From Pannonibacter sp. XCT-53 (GTDB lineage Bacteria; Pseudomonadota; Alphaproteobacteria; Rhizobiales; Stappiaceae), in NCBI RefSeq assembly GCF_009915765.1, contig NZ_JAABLQ010000001.1, forward strand, positions 2,790,001-2,854,000: a stretch of 64,000 nucleotides of DNA. Direction: 5' to 3'. Position numbers and translations under genes: made by a program. The notes under the pieces are model-generated. The model was not told the DNA's origin and ran no database searches. It saw only the letters and a list, made by a program, of their open reading frames with translations. Positions 1-9,176 of the stretch are shown here, piece by piece. Every line of letters begins with the position of its first letter. The stretch's first letter is position 1.

Positions 1-2
1 TC

Positions 3-608
3 AACGAGCTGGCCCGGCTGGGCGGCGTCAAGGGCGAGGGACGCATCGCCGACGTGATGACGGGCGGGCCGCTGGAGCCGGTGCTGCGCCATTGCCGCCT
101 GACCGACCTGATCGTCATCGGGCAGGAAAACCCGGACCGTCCGGAGCCGATGCGGGAACTGGTGATCGAGACGGCGCTGTTTGAAAGCGGTGTGCCGGTG
201 CTGCTCATTCCCTACATCGGCGCGGCCTCGCCCAAGCTTGAGAACGCGCTCGTCGCCTGGGACGGCAGCCCGACGGCCACCCGGGCCGTGCATGCGGCCC
301 TGCCGATGCTTGCCATGGCCAAGAAGGTGACCGTGCTGATCGTCAACAAGGGCCGCAAGATGGCCGGGGAGCCCGGCGCGGACATGGCGACCTATCTCGC
401 CCGCCACGGCCTGAACGTGACCGTCGACGTGGTGACCAACCCGCAGACCTCGGTCGCCGACACGCTGCTTAACTATGTCAGCGACAATGGCAATGACCTG
501 GTGGTGATGGGCGGCTACGGCCACAGCCGCGTGCGCGAGTTCCTGTTCGGCGGCGCGACCCGCGATATCCTGGCTGCCATGACCGTTCCGGTGCTGATGG
601 CCCACTGA
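3..608 (+). CDS. Universal stress protein, UspA family (5' end outside window)
   Basis: The reading frame is open to the left edge, so the N-terminus is missing. The visible ~200 residues carry the end of one Usp domain (around VLRHCRLTDLIVIGQ and VPVLLIPYIG) and then a second, complete-looking Usp segment that begins ALVAWDGSPTATRAVHAAL and ends with VVMGGYGHSRVREFLFGGATRDIL. That G-x-x-G-H-S-x(8)-G-x-x-T pattern is the nucleotide-binding signature of ATP-binding Usp proteins. It is therefore probably a tandem-domain UspA of about 270-280 residues acting in the cytosol under stress. The specific role is unknown. The next gene on this strand starts 459 bp away, so this is probably the last gene of its transcript. 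Confidence 0.85.
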   Translation, partial: NELARLGGVKGEGRIADVMTGGPLEPVLRHCRLTDLIVIGQENPDRPEPMRELVIETALFESGVPVLLIPYIGAASPKLENALVAWDGSPTATRAVHAALPMLAMAKKVTVLIVNKGRKMAGEPGADMATYLARHGLNVTVDVVTNPQTSVADTLLNYVSDNGNDLVVMGGYGHSRVREFLFGGATRDILAAMTVPVLMAH

Positions 609-617
609 ACCGGAGCG

Positions 618-640
618 GCGCCCGGTTGTCGCCCGGGCGC
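618..640 (+). terminator. Possible hairpin terminator after usp
   Basis: GCGCCCGG (618-625) pairs with CCGGGCGC (633-640) across a 7-nt loop, starting ten bases after the usp stop codon. There is no T-run after it, so it may only be an RNA-stabilising hairpin. Confidence 0.3.
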
Positions 641-642
641 TC

Positions 643-726
643 AGAGCTGGGTCGTGAGAGCTGGGCCACGGGGCCTGGGACACGGGGCTTGGGACATGGG
701 GCCTGGGCCTCGAGATATGGGCCACG
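643..726. repeat. Six-copy 14-bp tandem repeat
   Basis: Six units of exactly 14 bp follow each other: 643-656, 657-670, 671-684, 685-698, 699-712 and 713-726. The consensus is close to RGRSCTGGGMCACG (for example GGGCCTGGGACACG). It lies in the 459-bp space between usp and the acetyltransferase gene. The period is not a multiple of three, so it is unlikely to be coding. From 727 to 984 I see no convincing gene or signal. Confidence 0.85.
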
Positions 727-984
727 TGACCGCTGGCCGGTGATGGGCTGGCCGGCGGAACGCCGGCACGGCAAGAACCGGCCGGTGCGCTGAAGCCCCC
801 TCCCCCGACGTGTCCCCGACCTGTCCCTGACATGTCCCTGACCGGGCGCCCCCTGCGACCGGGTGGGGATTGTGCAGGGGTGGTCTGGACATCAACACAG
901 CCGCGACACACTTCCGCTATAGCCTGATCATCGCCCTGCCGTCCGGGACCCCTGCCCCAGACGGCAGGACCATGTTCAACGAGA

Positions 985-1066
985 GTTGGCTCAGGAAGAC
1001 TGGGCTCAGGGAAAACTGGGCCAAGCGAAACTGGGCTTGACGAAACTGGGCTCGGGGGAGACTGGC
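985..1066. repeat. Degenerate ~15-bp tandem repeat abutting a start codon
   Basis: Units that begin ACTGGGC start at 999, 1015, 1030 and 1045. A decayed unit lies at 985 and a final ACTGGCC at 1061-1067, touching the GTG start at 1068. Unit length is 15-16 bp. The last full unit contains GGGGGAG at 1054-1060, which sits at ribosome-binding distance from the GTG, so the array appears to supply the Shine-Dalgarno sequence of the next gene. Confidence 0.8.
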
Positions 1067-1067
1067 C

Positions 1068-3797
1068 GTGACGATCCGCAACCTGGAAGCCGCCTTCTTG
1101 CCCAGGAGCATCGTCTTCGCCGGCCCCAACCGCCACGATCCGCGCGTGCTGGCGCATCTGCTCGGCCGCCTCGCGGCCGCCGGACATGCCGGGCCGACGG
1201 CGCTGGTGAACCTGCCCCTGCCTGACGGACTGCCGCAGGGAGGGCTCGCCACCGCAGACAGCCTGGCCGCCCTTGCCTTTGCCCCGGATCTCGTCGTCTA
1301 TCTCGGGCCACCGGAGGCGGCGGAGGATCTCGTCACCGCTGCCGCCATTGCCGGGGCGCGCTGTGTCCTGCTGGCGGCGCCGGGCTATGATGCCTATCCG
1401 GCCGCCGTGCTGTCGGCCTGCCTGAAGGCGGCGCAGCCCTATCGCCTGCGCGTGATCGGGCCGGGCAGCATCGGCGTGGCGGCACCCCAGGCGAAGCTGG
1501 ACCTGCTGCTGACCCGCGACGCACCGCTGCCGGGCGACCTGGCGCTGATTGCCCGCTCGAGCGCGGTGGTGAATGGCATCGTCTCCTGGGCCAAGGCCCG
1601 GCGGCTCGGCTTTTCCGGCATCTGCGCCCTCGGGCAGCGGTCGGATGTGGATGTGGGCGACCTGATCGACTATTTCGCCGCCGACTACCGGACCCGGGCG
1701 ATCCTGCTGCACATCGAGAGCCTCAGCACCCCGCGCAAGTTCCTGTCCGCTGCCCGTGCGGCTGCCCGCGGCAAGCCGGTGGTGCTGATGCGCACCGGCC
1801 GCAGCCGCGACGCCTTCGCCACCGGCAAGACCCATGCCGGCAAGGTGACGCGCCGTGATCCGGTGTTCGAGAGCGCCCTGCGCCGGGCCGGCATCCTGCG
1901 GGTCGGCGATCTCGACGAGATGTTCGAGGCAGTCGAAACGCTGTCGCGGGTGCGGGCGCCGCAATGCCGGCGGATGGCCGTGATCGCCAATGGCCGCAGC
2001 CTGGCGACGCTGGCGGCCGACCGGCTGACGGAGGGCGGCGGCGAACTGGCCGGGCTCGCGCCGGAGACGCTCGCGCTGCTGGAGCCGCTCGGACGCCCCG
2101 GGTCGATGCCCGGCAACCCGCTGACGCTGCCGGACGGGGCGACGCCGGAGGCCTTCTCCGCCGCCATCGCCGCGATCCTTTCCGATCCGGCCCCCGACGG
2201 CGTGCTGGTGCTGGCCGCGCCCCATCCCTTCGTCGAGGCCGAGGCGGTGGCCGGCGCGATCGCCACGGCGGCAAGGGCGGACCAGCGCCGGGTGGGCCGG
2301 CGCAAGACCCTGATCGCGGCGCTGATCGGCGAGGACCCGCTGCCCCGCGCGGCCCTCGACGAGGCGAAAGTGCCGGTCTTCGCCAGCCCGGCCGAGGCCG
2401 TGCGTGCGGCGCAGCACCTGATCCGCAGCGCCGAGGCGCAGGACGCCTTGATGGCCGCCCCGCCGAGCCTGCCGGCCGAGTTCACGCCGGACCCCGTGCG
2501 GGCGCGGCAGATGCTGCGGCGGGCCCTGGAGAGCGGGCGGACCATGCTGGACCCGGCAGAGACCGCCGCGCTGATGGCCGCCTATGACATCCCGATGATC
2601 GAGACGCATCTGGTGACCGACCCGGCGGAGCTGCCCGCCCTGGCGGCGGCGATGCTGACCCGGCATGCGGCGCTGGTGGTCAAGGTCTGGTCGGCCGACC
2701 TGCCGTTCAAGTCGGATGTCGACGGCATCCGGCTGCGCCTGACCACGCCGGAGGCGGTGGAGGCGGCGGCGCGCGAGCTGACCGGACGCATCGCTGCCAA
2801 GTTCCCCGAGGCCCGCATCCAGGGCCTGACGCTGCAGGGCATGGTCGACACGCGGCAGCGGCTGGAGCTGTTCACCGGCATTGCCGACGAACCGCTGTTC
2901 GGCCCGGTGATGGTGTTCGGCCAGGGCGGCACCTCGGTCGAGGTCGCGGCGGACGTGGCGCACGAGCTGCCGCCGCTCGACCTCAACCTCGCCGATCACC
3001 TGATCGGGCGGACCCGCGTCGCCCGACTGTTTCCGGCGCACCGGGGCCAGCCGGAAAAGGACCGCGCCGCCGTGGCGCTGACGCTGGTGAAGCTGTCGCA
3101 GATGTCGATCGACCTGCCGGAGCTGCGCGAACTGGACATCAATCCGCTCGCGGTCGGCGCCGAGGGTGTCGTGGCGCTCGACGCCCGGGTGGTGCTGGGC
3201 GAACCCTCGCGCCAGGCCGGCCGCAGCGGCACCTCGCGGCTTGCCATCGCCCCCTACCCGAAGGAGTGGGAACAGACCCTGCGGCTCAAGGACGGCTGGA
3301 GCGTGTTCGTCCGCCCGGTGCGGCCGGAGGACGAGGAGCTGTTCCGGGCCTTCTTCGAGCATGTGTCGCCGGACGACCTGCGCCTGCGGTTCTTTGCCCC
3401 GGTGAAGGACTTCAATCACAAGTTCCTGTCGCGCCTGACCCAGCTCGACTATGACCGGGCCATGGCGCTGGCCGCGCTTGACCCGCAAAGCGGAGACCTG
3501 CTGGGTGTCGTGCGGCTGCATGCCGACCCCGACCACCGCACCGGCGAGTATGCCGTGATGGTGCGGTCCGACCTGAAGGGCCGCGGCCTCGGCTGGGCGC
3601 TGATGAAGCTCATCATCCGCTACGCGCAGGTGGACGGGATCGAGACGATCAAGGGCGAGGTGCTGAAGGAAAACACCAGCATGCTGGCCATGTGCGGCGC
3701 CCTCGGCTTTGCCATCACGACCTCGCCGGACGATGCGGCAATCGCCATCGTGACCCTGGCGGTCACCCAGGCCGCCGCCCAGCTCGAGGCCGACTGA
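1068..3797 (+). CDS. Pat-like protein acetyltransferase: NDP-forming acyl-CoA synthetase-like region plus GNAT domain
   Basis: This 909-residue protein has the architecture of bacterial protein lysine acetyltransferases of the Pat/YfiQ type. A CoA-binding/ligase-like region (about 1-470) is followed by an ATP-grasp-like segment (about 490-715, starting near LDPAETAALMAAYDIP). A C-terminal GNAT domain (about 730-905) holds the acetyl-CoA pyrophosphate-binding motif KGRGLG. In this family the synthetase part usually senses ligands rather than catalysing, while the GNAT part acetylates lysines of target enzymes such as acyl-CoA synthetases. The start is a GTG at 1068, chosen because GGGGGAG lies seven bases upstream and the CoA-binding fold begins immediately. 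An ADP-forming acetyl-CoA synthetase activity cannot be excluded from sequence alone. Confidence 0.85.
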   Translation: MTIRNLEAAFLPRSIVFAGPNRHDPRVLAHLLGRLAAAGHAGPTALVNLPLPDGLPQGGLATADSLAALAFAPDLVVYLGPPEAAEDLVTAAAIAGARCVLLAAPGYDAYPAAVLSACLKAAQPYRLRVIGPGSIGVAAPQAKLDLLLTRDAPLPGDLALIARSSAVVNGIVSWAKARRLGFSGICALGQRSDVDVGDLIDYFAADYRTRAILLHIESLSTPRKFLSAARAAARGKPVVLMRTGRSRDAFATGKTHAGKVTRRDPVFESALRRAGILRVGDLDEMFEAVETLSRVRAPQCRRMAVIANGRSLATLAADRLTEGGGELAGLAPETLALLEPLGRPGSMPGNPLTLPDGATPEAFSAAIAAILSDPAPDGVLVLAAPHPFVEAEAVAGAIATAARADQRRVGRRKTLIAALIGEDPLPRAALDEAKVPVFASPAEAVRAAQHLIRSAEAQDALMAAPPSLPAEFTPDPVRARQMLRRALESGRTMLDPAETAALMAAYDIPMIETHLVTDPAELPALAAAMLTRHAALVVKVWSADLPFKSDVDGIRLRLTTPEAVEAAARELTGRIAAKFPEARIQGLTLQGMVDTRQRLELFTGIADEPLFGPVMVFGQGGTSVEVAADVAHELPPLDLNLADHLIGRTRVARLFPAHRGQPEKDRAAVALTLVKLSQMSIDLPELRELDINPLAVGAEGVVALDARVVLGEPSRQAGRSGTSRLAIAPYPKEWEQTLRLKDGWSVFVRPVRPEDEELFRAFFEHVSPDDLRLRFFAPVKDFNHKFLSRLTQLDYDRAMALAALDPQSGDLLGVVRLHADPDHRTGEYAVMVRSDLKGRGLGWALMKLIIRYAQVDGIETIKGEVLKENTSMLAMCGALGFAITTSPDDAAIAIVTLAVTQAAAQLEAD

Positions 3798-3879
3798 ACG
3801 GCCGGCCCGGGTGCCGGGTCGTCCCCGCCGCGGACTGCCGGAAGTGGCTGAAATTGTTGACTTTCGGAGTCAGTTTTTC

Positions 3880-3901
3880 TTTTGAATAGTTCTAAACTAT
3901 T
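3880..3901. promoter_or_regulatory. Iron-box-like palindrome (possible Irr/ICE-type operator)
   Basis: AATAGTT (3885-3891), CTA, AACTATT (3895-3901) is a perfect 7+7 bp inverted repeat. Overlapping it, 3880-3896 reads TTTTGAA-TAG-TTCTAAA. This differs at one base from the rhizobial iron control element TTTAGAA-N3-TTCTAAA bound by Irr. It lies in an AT-rich patch about 116 bp before the iron-binding protein gene. Binding by Irr or another Fur-family protein is inferred. Confidence 0.55.
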
Positions 3902-4016
3902 GATTTCTCGAGTTTTCTTGACTTTCCTGAGCGTCACATTCATATATCCCGCCGTACCGTCATCCCAACGATGACAGGGTTCGTGGGGCCTTGAACCCCG
4001 ACGACTGGAGGATTTC

Positions 4017-5069
4017 ATGACGTTCAAGACAGTTCCTTCCTTCGCCCGCACCGCGCTGCTGGCCTCGACCCTCGTGGTGTCGGTGGCCCCCGTCGCGCTC
4101 GCAGACGGTGAAGTGAACATTTACTCCTATCGCCAGCCGACCCTGATCCAGCCGCTGCTCGATGCCTTCACGGCCGAGACCGGCATCAAGACCAACGTGA
4201 TCTTCGCGAACGAAGGCCTGGAAGAGCGCATCGCTGCCGAAGGCGCGAACTCGCCGGCCGACGTGCTGCTGAGCGTGGACATCGGCCGTCTCGACGGCGC
4301 CAAGCAGGCCGGCATCACCCAGCCGATCGTCTCGGACACGGTGAAGGCCAACATCCCGGCGACCTATCTGGATCCGGAAGGCCACTGGGTCGGCCTGACC
4401 ACCCGCGCCCGCGTGATCTATGCCTCGAAGGACCGCGTCCAGCAGGACACGATCACCTATGAGGAACTGGCGGATCCGAAGTGGAAGGGCAAGATCTGCA
4501 CCCGCTCGGGCCAGCACGTCTACACCATCGGCCTGGTCGCCTCGATGATCGCCCACAAGGGCGTCGAGGAGACCGAGAAGTGGCTCGTGGGCCTGCGCGA
4601 CAACCTGGCCCGCAAGCCGGCCGGCAATGACCGCAGCCAGGTGCAGGGCATCAAGAACGGCGAATGCGACATCGCGCTCAGCAACACCTATTACATGGGC
4701 GCCATGATGACCAACGAGAAGGAGCCGGAGCAGAAGGAGTGGGCCGCGTCCGCGCGGATGATCTTCCCGAATGCCGCCGACCGTGGCACGCATGTCAACA
4801 TCGCCGGCATCGTGATGGCCAAGCACGCGCCGAACAAGGACAACGCCCTGAAGCTGGTCGAGTTCCTGTCCACGCCGAAGGCGCAGCAGATCTATGCCGA
4901 GGCGAGCTTCGAGTATCCGGTGACCCCGGGTGTTGCCCCCTCCGAGCTGGTCCAGTCCTTCGGCACGCTGAAGGCTGACACCCTGTCGATCCAGGAGATC
5001 GCCAAGAACCGCAAGGCGGCCAGCGAGCTGGTCGACAAGGTGCGCTTCGACGACGGCCCGGCGAGCTGA
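4017..5069 (+). CDS. Iron(III) ABC transporter, periplasmic binding protein (FbpA/AfuA family)
   Basis: The 350-residue precursor starts with a Sec signal peptide (positive start, then TALLASTLVVSVAPVALAD, cleavage after ALA). The mature protein opens with VNIYSYRQP and contains SNTYYMGAM. The tandem tyrosines and the YSYR opening are typical of ferric-binding FbpA proteins that carry Fe3+ across the periplasm. The start ATG is preceded by GGAGG in the sequence ctggaggatttc. An iron-box-like palindrome lies upstream, and a strong hairpin with a T-rich tail lies between this gene and the permease gene, which would give more binding protein than permease. The exact cargo (free Fe3+ or a small chelate) cannot be told from sequence. 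Confidence 0.9.
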   Translation: MTFKTVPSFARTALLASTLVVSVAPVALADGEVNIYSYRQPTLIQPLLDAFTAETGIKTNVIFANEGLEERIAAEGANSPADVLLSVDIGRLDGAKQAGITQPIVSDTVKANIPATYLDPEGHWVGLTTRARVIYASKDRVQQDTITYEELADPKWKGKICTRSGQHVYTIGLVASMIAHKGVEETEKWLVGLRDNLARKPAGNDRSQVQGIKNGECDIALSNTYYMGAMMTNEKEPEQKEWAASARMIFPNAADRGTHVNIAGIVMAKHAPNKDNALKLVEFLSTPKAQQIYAEASFEYPVTPGVAPSELVQSFGTLKADTLSIQEIAKNRKAASELVDKVRFDDGPAS

Positions 5070-5092
5070 GCCGACTGCCAGACACCCCGGAC

Positions 5093-5129
5093 GGGCGCCG
5101 CGAGGACTTCGCGGCGCCCTCTTGCTTTT
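5093..5129 (+). terminator. Intercistronic terminator/attenuator after the iron-binding protein
   Basis: GGGCGCCGCGA (5093-5103) pairs perfectly with TCGCGGCGCCC (5109-5119) over a 5-nt loop, followed by TCTTGCTTTT. It ends only 30 bp before the permease start, so it probably terminates part of the transcripts. Confidence 0.8.
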
Positions 5130-5158
5130 GGCCGCCGCAACGGGCTTATGACACGGCA

Positions 5159-6904
5159 ATGACGCATCCGACGCCGCCCGCCTCCCCGACAGCTTCCGCC
5201 TCTCCGCCTCTTGCCCGGCGGCAGGACGGCCTCTGGCTGGCGCTGGCCTGGGCGGCCGCGGCAATCGTGCTGATGCCGCTGGCCTCGCTGGCGCTGCTGG
5301 CATCCGGCTCCTCGGAGGGCCTGTGGGGGCACCTCGCCAGCACCGTGCTGCCGGGCGCACTGGCAACGACCTTCTGGCTGATGCTGGGCGTCGGACTGGT
5401 GACGACGGTGGTGGGCGTGACCACCGCCTGGCTCGTGACCATGTGCCGCTTTCCGGGCCGCGGGCTGTTCGACTGGGCGCTGCTGGTGCCGCTGGCCGTG
5501 CCGACCTACATCATTGCCATCGCCTATGTGGAGGTGCTGCAGTACGCCGGACCGGTGCAGTCGGCCGTGCGCGCCCTGTTCGGCTTCAGCTCGCCGCGCG
5601 AGTACTGGTTTCCAGAGATCCGCTCGCTGGGTGGCGCGATCTTCGTGCTGTCGGCCGTGCTTTACCCCTATGTCTACCTGACTGCGCGGGCGAGTTTCCT
5701 GCTGCAGTCGGCCGGGCCGCTGGACGTGGCCCGCACCCTCGGCGCGACACCGCTGCGGCTGTTCCTGCGGGTGGCGCTGCCGATGTCGCGGCCGGCGATC
5801 GCCGTGGGCGTGTCGCTCGCGCTGATGGAATGTCTGAACGACATCGGCGCGGTGACCTTCTTCGGCGTCAAGACGCTCACCTTCTCGATCTACGACACCT
5901 GGCTGAACCGCTCGAACCTGACCGGAGCAGCCCAGCTGGCCTGCGCGATGCTGGTCGTCGTCTTCGCCCTGCTGACGCTGGAACGGCGGGCCCGGGCGCG
6001 GCAGCGCTTCGACCAGAACCGGGGCAAGCAGCACGCGCCAACCCCGTACCGGCTGACCGGATGGCGCGCGGCCGGCGCGCTGGTGGCCTGCAGCCTGCCG
6101 GTGCTGCTCGGCTTCGTCGTGCCGGCAAGCCTGCTGATCGAGCGCTCGACCCGCCGGCTGGAAATGCTGGCCGACCCGGACTTCCTGGCCGCCGCCGCCA
6201 ACAGCGCGCTGCTGGCCGGGATCGCCAGCCTGGTGATCGTCGCCCTGGCGGTGGTGCTGGTGTTTGCCGTGCGCCTGCGCAAGTCGGGCCGGTTGCGCCT
6301 GGCGGCGCGCATCGCGGCCATCGGCTACGCGGTTCCCGGAACGGTGCTGGCGGTCGGCATCCTCATCCCCCTCGCCCGCTTCGACAACGGCCTGGACGCG
6401 CTGATGGAACAGCTGTTCGGCATCAGCACCGGCCTGCTGCTGCTCGGCTCCGGCACCGGGCTGATCTACGCCTATGTGGTGCGTTTCATCGCCGTGGCGC
6501 ATGGCCAGATCGAGGACGGCTTCGGCAAGATCTCGCCCAATCTCGACATGGCCGCCCGCACCCTCGGCCGCCAGTCCGGGCGCATCCTTGGCGAGGTGCA
6601 CCTGCCGCTGCTGCAACCCGTGCTGCTGTCGGCGCTGCTCATCACCTTCGTCGACTGCATGAAGGAGCTGCCGGCGACGATCCTGCTGCGCCCCTTCAAC
6701 TTCGACACGCTGGCAACCACCGTGTTCGAGGCCGCCTCGCGCGAGGCCTTCGAGGACGCAGCCCTGCCGGCCCTGACGATCGTGGTGCTCGGGCTTGCGC
6801 CCGTGATCCTGCTGGCGCGGACCAGCGCACAGACCTTCCGCACGCGGGCCAGCCGGCGCACCACCGGGGGGCAGACGCCAGGGCCACTCATTCCCGGGCC
6901 CTGA
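5159..6904 (+). CDS. Iron(III) ABC transporter permease (FbpB type, fused two-domain)
   Basis: This 581-residue inner-membrane protein has two homologous permease halves of about six helices each, as in FbpB/SfuB. Each half has the EAA-type loop that docks the ATPase: LDVARTLGATPLRLFLRVALP in the first, and near LDMAARTLGRQSGRILGEVHLP in the second. It pairs with the binding protein encoded just upstream. No FbpC ATPase gene follows; the next gene is convergent and encodes a signalling protein. The ATPase must therefore be encoded elsewhere or be shared. The C-terminal ~30 residues after RTSAQTFRTRA are hydrophilic and not conserved in character. Confidence 0.9.
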   Translation: MTHPTPPASPTASASPPLARRQDGLWLALAWAAAAIVLMPLASLALLASGSSEGLWGHLASTVLPGALATTFWLMLGVGLVTTVVGVTTAWLVTMCRFPGRGLFDWALLVPLAVPTYIIAIAYVEVLQYAGPVQSAVRALFGFSSPREYWFPEIRSLGGAIFVLSAVLYPYVYLTARASFLLQSAGPLDVARTLGATPLRLFLRVALPMSRPAIAVGVSLALMECLNDIGAVTFFGVKTLTFSIYDTWLNRSNLTGAAQLACAMLVVVFALLTLERRARARQRFDQNRGKQHAPTPYRLTGWRAAGALVACSLPVLLGFVVPASLLIERSTRRLEMLADPDFLAAAANSALLAGIASLVIVALAVVLVFAVRLRKSGRLRLAARIAAIGYAVPGTVLAVGILIPLARFDNGLDALMEQLFGISTGLLLLGSGTGLIYAYVVRFIAVAHGQIEDGFGKISPNLDMAARTLGRQSGRILGEVHLPLLQPVLLSALLITFVDCMKELPATILLRPFNFDTLATTVFEAASREAFEDAALPALTIVVLGLAPVILLARTSAQTFRTRASRRTTGGQTPGPLIPGP

Positions 6905-6992
6905 GACGCCGACCCATCACGCGTTGACAAAGGTTCAGGCGCCCAGGGGGCTTGAGCAGCCCTCAGCACGTGAGGCTCATCGAGAGCTGGTC

Positions 6993-9176
6993 TCAGGCGA
7001 CCGCCGGCCGCTCCTGACCGGAACCCGGACGGGCCGCCGCCAGGGACGGCAGCGCCGACGGCGGAACCGCCGGCTGGAAGGCACGGCGCCACGAGGCAAA
7101 CATGGTCGCCGCCATCGGCATGCCGAAGAGATAGCCCTGGGCGGTCTTGCAGCCGGTGGCGCGCAGCACCTCGAGCTGCTCCAGGGTTTCCACCCCCTCG
7201 GCAACCACCTCGTAGTTCAGGCTGCGGGCCATCGACAGGATGGTCTCGACGATGAGGCGGTTGCTGCCCTCGACCTCGAGGCCGGAGATGAAGGAGCGGT
7301 CGATCTTGAACGTGTCGAAGGGCAGGTGCTGCAGGTGGCCGAGGCTGGAATAGCCCGTGCCGAAATCGTCGATGGCAAAGCGGATGCCGGCCCGGCGCAG
7401 GCGCTCGGTGACCAAACGGACCTGCTCGGAATTGGCCATGGCGACCGTCTCGGTCAGTTCCAGTTCCAGCATGGATGGCGGAAACCCGGTGGCCTCGAGG
7501 ATTTCCAGCACCCGGTCGGTGTAACCCGCCCATTCGAGCTGGCGCATGGACACATTGACCGCCAGCGGCAACGGCTGGCCGGCGTCGATCCAGGCGCGGC
7601 CCTGGCGGCAGGCCAGCTCCAGAACGCGGTCGCCAAGCCGCAGGATCAGGCCGGTTTCCTCGGCAATCTCGATGAAGGCACCGGGCGTGAGCAGGCCGCG
7701 CCGGGGGTGATTCCAGCGGGCAAGCGCCTCGGCCCCGGTGACATGGCCGGTGTCCACGTCCACCTTGGGCTGGAAGAACACCGTGATCTGGTCGCTGGCC
7801 AGCGCGACGCGCAGGTCGGTCTCCAGCCGCAGGCGCTCGCGCGCGGGCACCTCGCCGTCGGAATGGCTGTAGACGCGCAGCGTGTTGCCGCCGGCCGCCT
7901 TGGCGGCATACATCGCGATGTCGGCGTGCTTGAGAATGGCGCTGACATCGGTGCCGTCATCGGGATAGACGGCAAGCCCGATGCTGGCCCCGACCGTCAG
8001 CTCCTGGCCATTGACCAGACAGGGCTCCTCGACGGCCGCAAGCAGGCGCTCGGCGAGGCTGACGGCGGGCTCAAGGCCGCTGTCGGGCAGCGGCATCAGC
8101 AGGGCAAACTCGTCGCCGCCGAAGCGCGCCATGCGACGCAGCGGCCCGTGCACCATGGCACCGGGGCTTTCGCCGGCCCGGTCCCCCAGCAGGATGGTCT
8201 CGAAGCGGCGGGCGATCTGGCCGAGCAGCAGGTCGCCGCAGTCGTGGCCGTAGCTGTCGTTCACCCGCTTGAACCGGTCGAGGTCGATGAACATCACCGC
8301 CATGCGGCGGGGCGAGCCATCGGCATGCTTCTGCCAGCGGGCGAAATGCTGGCGGAAGAACTCCCGGTTCGGCAGCCCGGTGACCCCATCCAGAAAGGCC
8401 AGCTTGTTGATCTGCTCCATGCTGGAGCGAATCTGCTGCATCATCCCGCCATAGGCGCGGGCGAGCACGCCGATCTCGTCCACCCGCTCGGTGGGGAACC
8501 GCACATCCATGTCGCCGCCGCTGATCTGGTGGGCGATGCGGGTCAGCTCCTGGATCGGCTCGAGGAAGCTGGAGCCGAATTTCAGCACGAGCGGAACGGC
8601 CAGCGCGAGCAGCAGCGCGGCCACGATGGCATTGCGTTCCCAGATCGGCGCCACGATCGCCGCCAGGTCCGGATGCCTTGCGCTGACGAGAACCGCGCCG
8701 ATGACGATCCGGCCGTCGCGGCTCCAGACCGGCAGCGCCACATGCACGCCGGCGCTGTCGATGCGCTCGATCGGCTGGGCTGCGGTGACGGCCTCGGTCA
8801 GGAGGGGCGCGACGGGACTGCGGTCGAACAGGCTGGTGGCCGGATCGGAATCGATCAGGATCGAGCGCTTCGGATCATAGACCTTGGCGGTCTGCACCAT
8901 GCCGCTGGCCGCAATGCTCTCCAGCTCCTGCGCCATGATCAGGTAATGGTGATTGGTGAGCTGGGGGATGGCGAGGCGGCTGACGGTGTTGGCGACGGCG
9001 CGGATGTTGGCGAGCGCCTTGGCCTCCTCGTCGCGGTAGTCGAGGTAGCTGGCGACGCCGACCATCACCATGATCATCGCCGCACAGAGCGAGACGACGA
9101 ACAGGGTGAAGCGCGTGCGCAGGGCCGATGCCCGCACGCGGGCCCAGCTGTTCAGACTGGCGAACCAAGAGCGCAT
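6993..9176 (-). CDS. Membrane-bound GGDEF-EAL cyclic di-GMP signalling protein
   Basis: The 727-residue protein starts MRSWFASLN. A transmembrane helix (about 20-42) is followed by a periplasmic sensor region, a second helix (AIVAALLLALAVPLVL), a HAMP-like linker, a GGDEF domain and an EAL domain. The GGDEF motif is intact (RFGGDEFALL). The EAL domain keeps AEALARWNHP, DDFGTGYSSLG and KIDRSFI, so both diguanylate cyclase and phosphodiesterase activity are possible. Such proteins set cyclic di-GMP levels for motility versus biofilm. The frame is open 37 codons further upstream. I chose the ATG at 9176 because GGGGTGAC precedes it and the hydrophobic helix then sits near the N-terminus. The gene stands alone. 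Confidence 0.9.
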   Translation of the reverse strand: MRSWFASLNSWARVRASALRTRFTLFVVSLCAAMIMVMVGVASYLDYRDEEAKALANIRAVANTVSRLAIPQLTNHHYLIMAQELESIAASGMVQTAKVYDPKRSILIDSDPATSLFDRSPVAPLLTEAVTAAQPIERIDSAGVHVALPVWSRDGRIVIGAVLVSARHPDLAAIVAPIWERNAIVAALLLALAVPLVLKFGSSFLEPIQELTRIAHQISGGDMDVRFPTERVDEIGVLARAYGGMMQQIRSSMEQINKLAFLDGVTGLPNREFFRQHFARWQKHADGSPRRMAVMFIDLDRFKRVNDSYGHDCGDLLLGQIARRFETILLGDRAGESPGAMVHGPLRRMARFGGDEFALLMPLPDSGLEPAVSLAERLLAAVEEPCLVNGQELTVGASIGLAVYPDDGTDVSAILKHADIAMYAAKAAGGNTLRVYSHSDGEVPARERLRLETDLRVALASDQITVFFQPKVDVDTGHVTGAEALARWNHPRRGLLTPGAFIEIAEETGLILRLGDRVLELACRQGRAWIDAGQPLPLAVNVSMRQLEWAGYTDRVLEILEATGFPPSMLELELTETVAMANSEQVRLVTERLRRAGIRFAIDDFGTGYSSLGHLQHLPFDTFKIDRSFISGLEVEGSNRLIVETILSMARSLNYEVVAEGVETLEQLEVLRATGCKTAQGYLFGMPMAATMFASWRRAFQPAVPPSALPSLAAARPGSGQERPAVA

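Noticed and set aside
917..1252. Minus-strand pentapeptide-like translation (AQFRQAQFRLAQF) across the 985-1066 repeat
   Set aside because: It arises from the 15-bp DNA period, overlaps the start of a well-supported gene, and has no start or continuation of its own.
4892..6616. A 574-codon minus-strand ORF, and another of 468 codons at 3960-5366, opposite the iron importer
   Set aside because: Low-complexity translation typical of antisense shadows; the forward strand has clear binding-protein and permease sequences.
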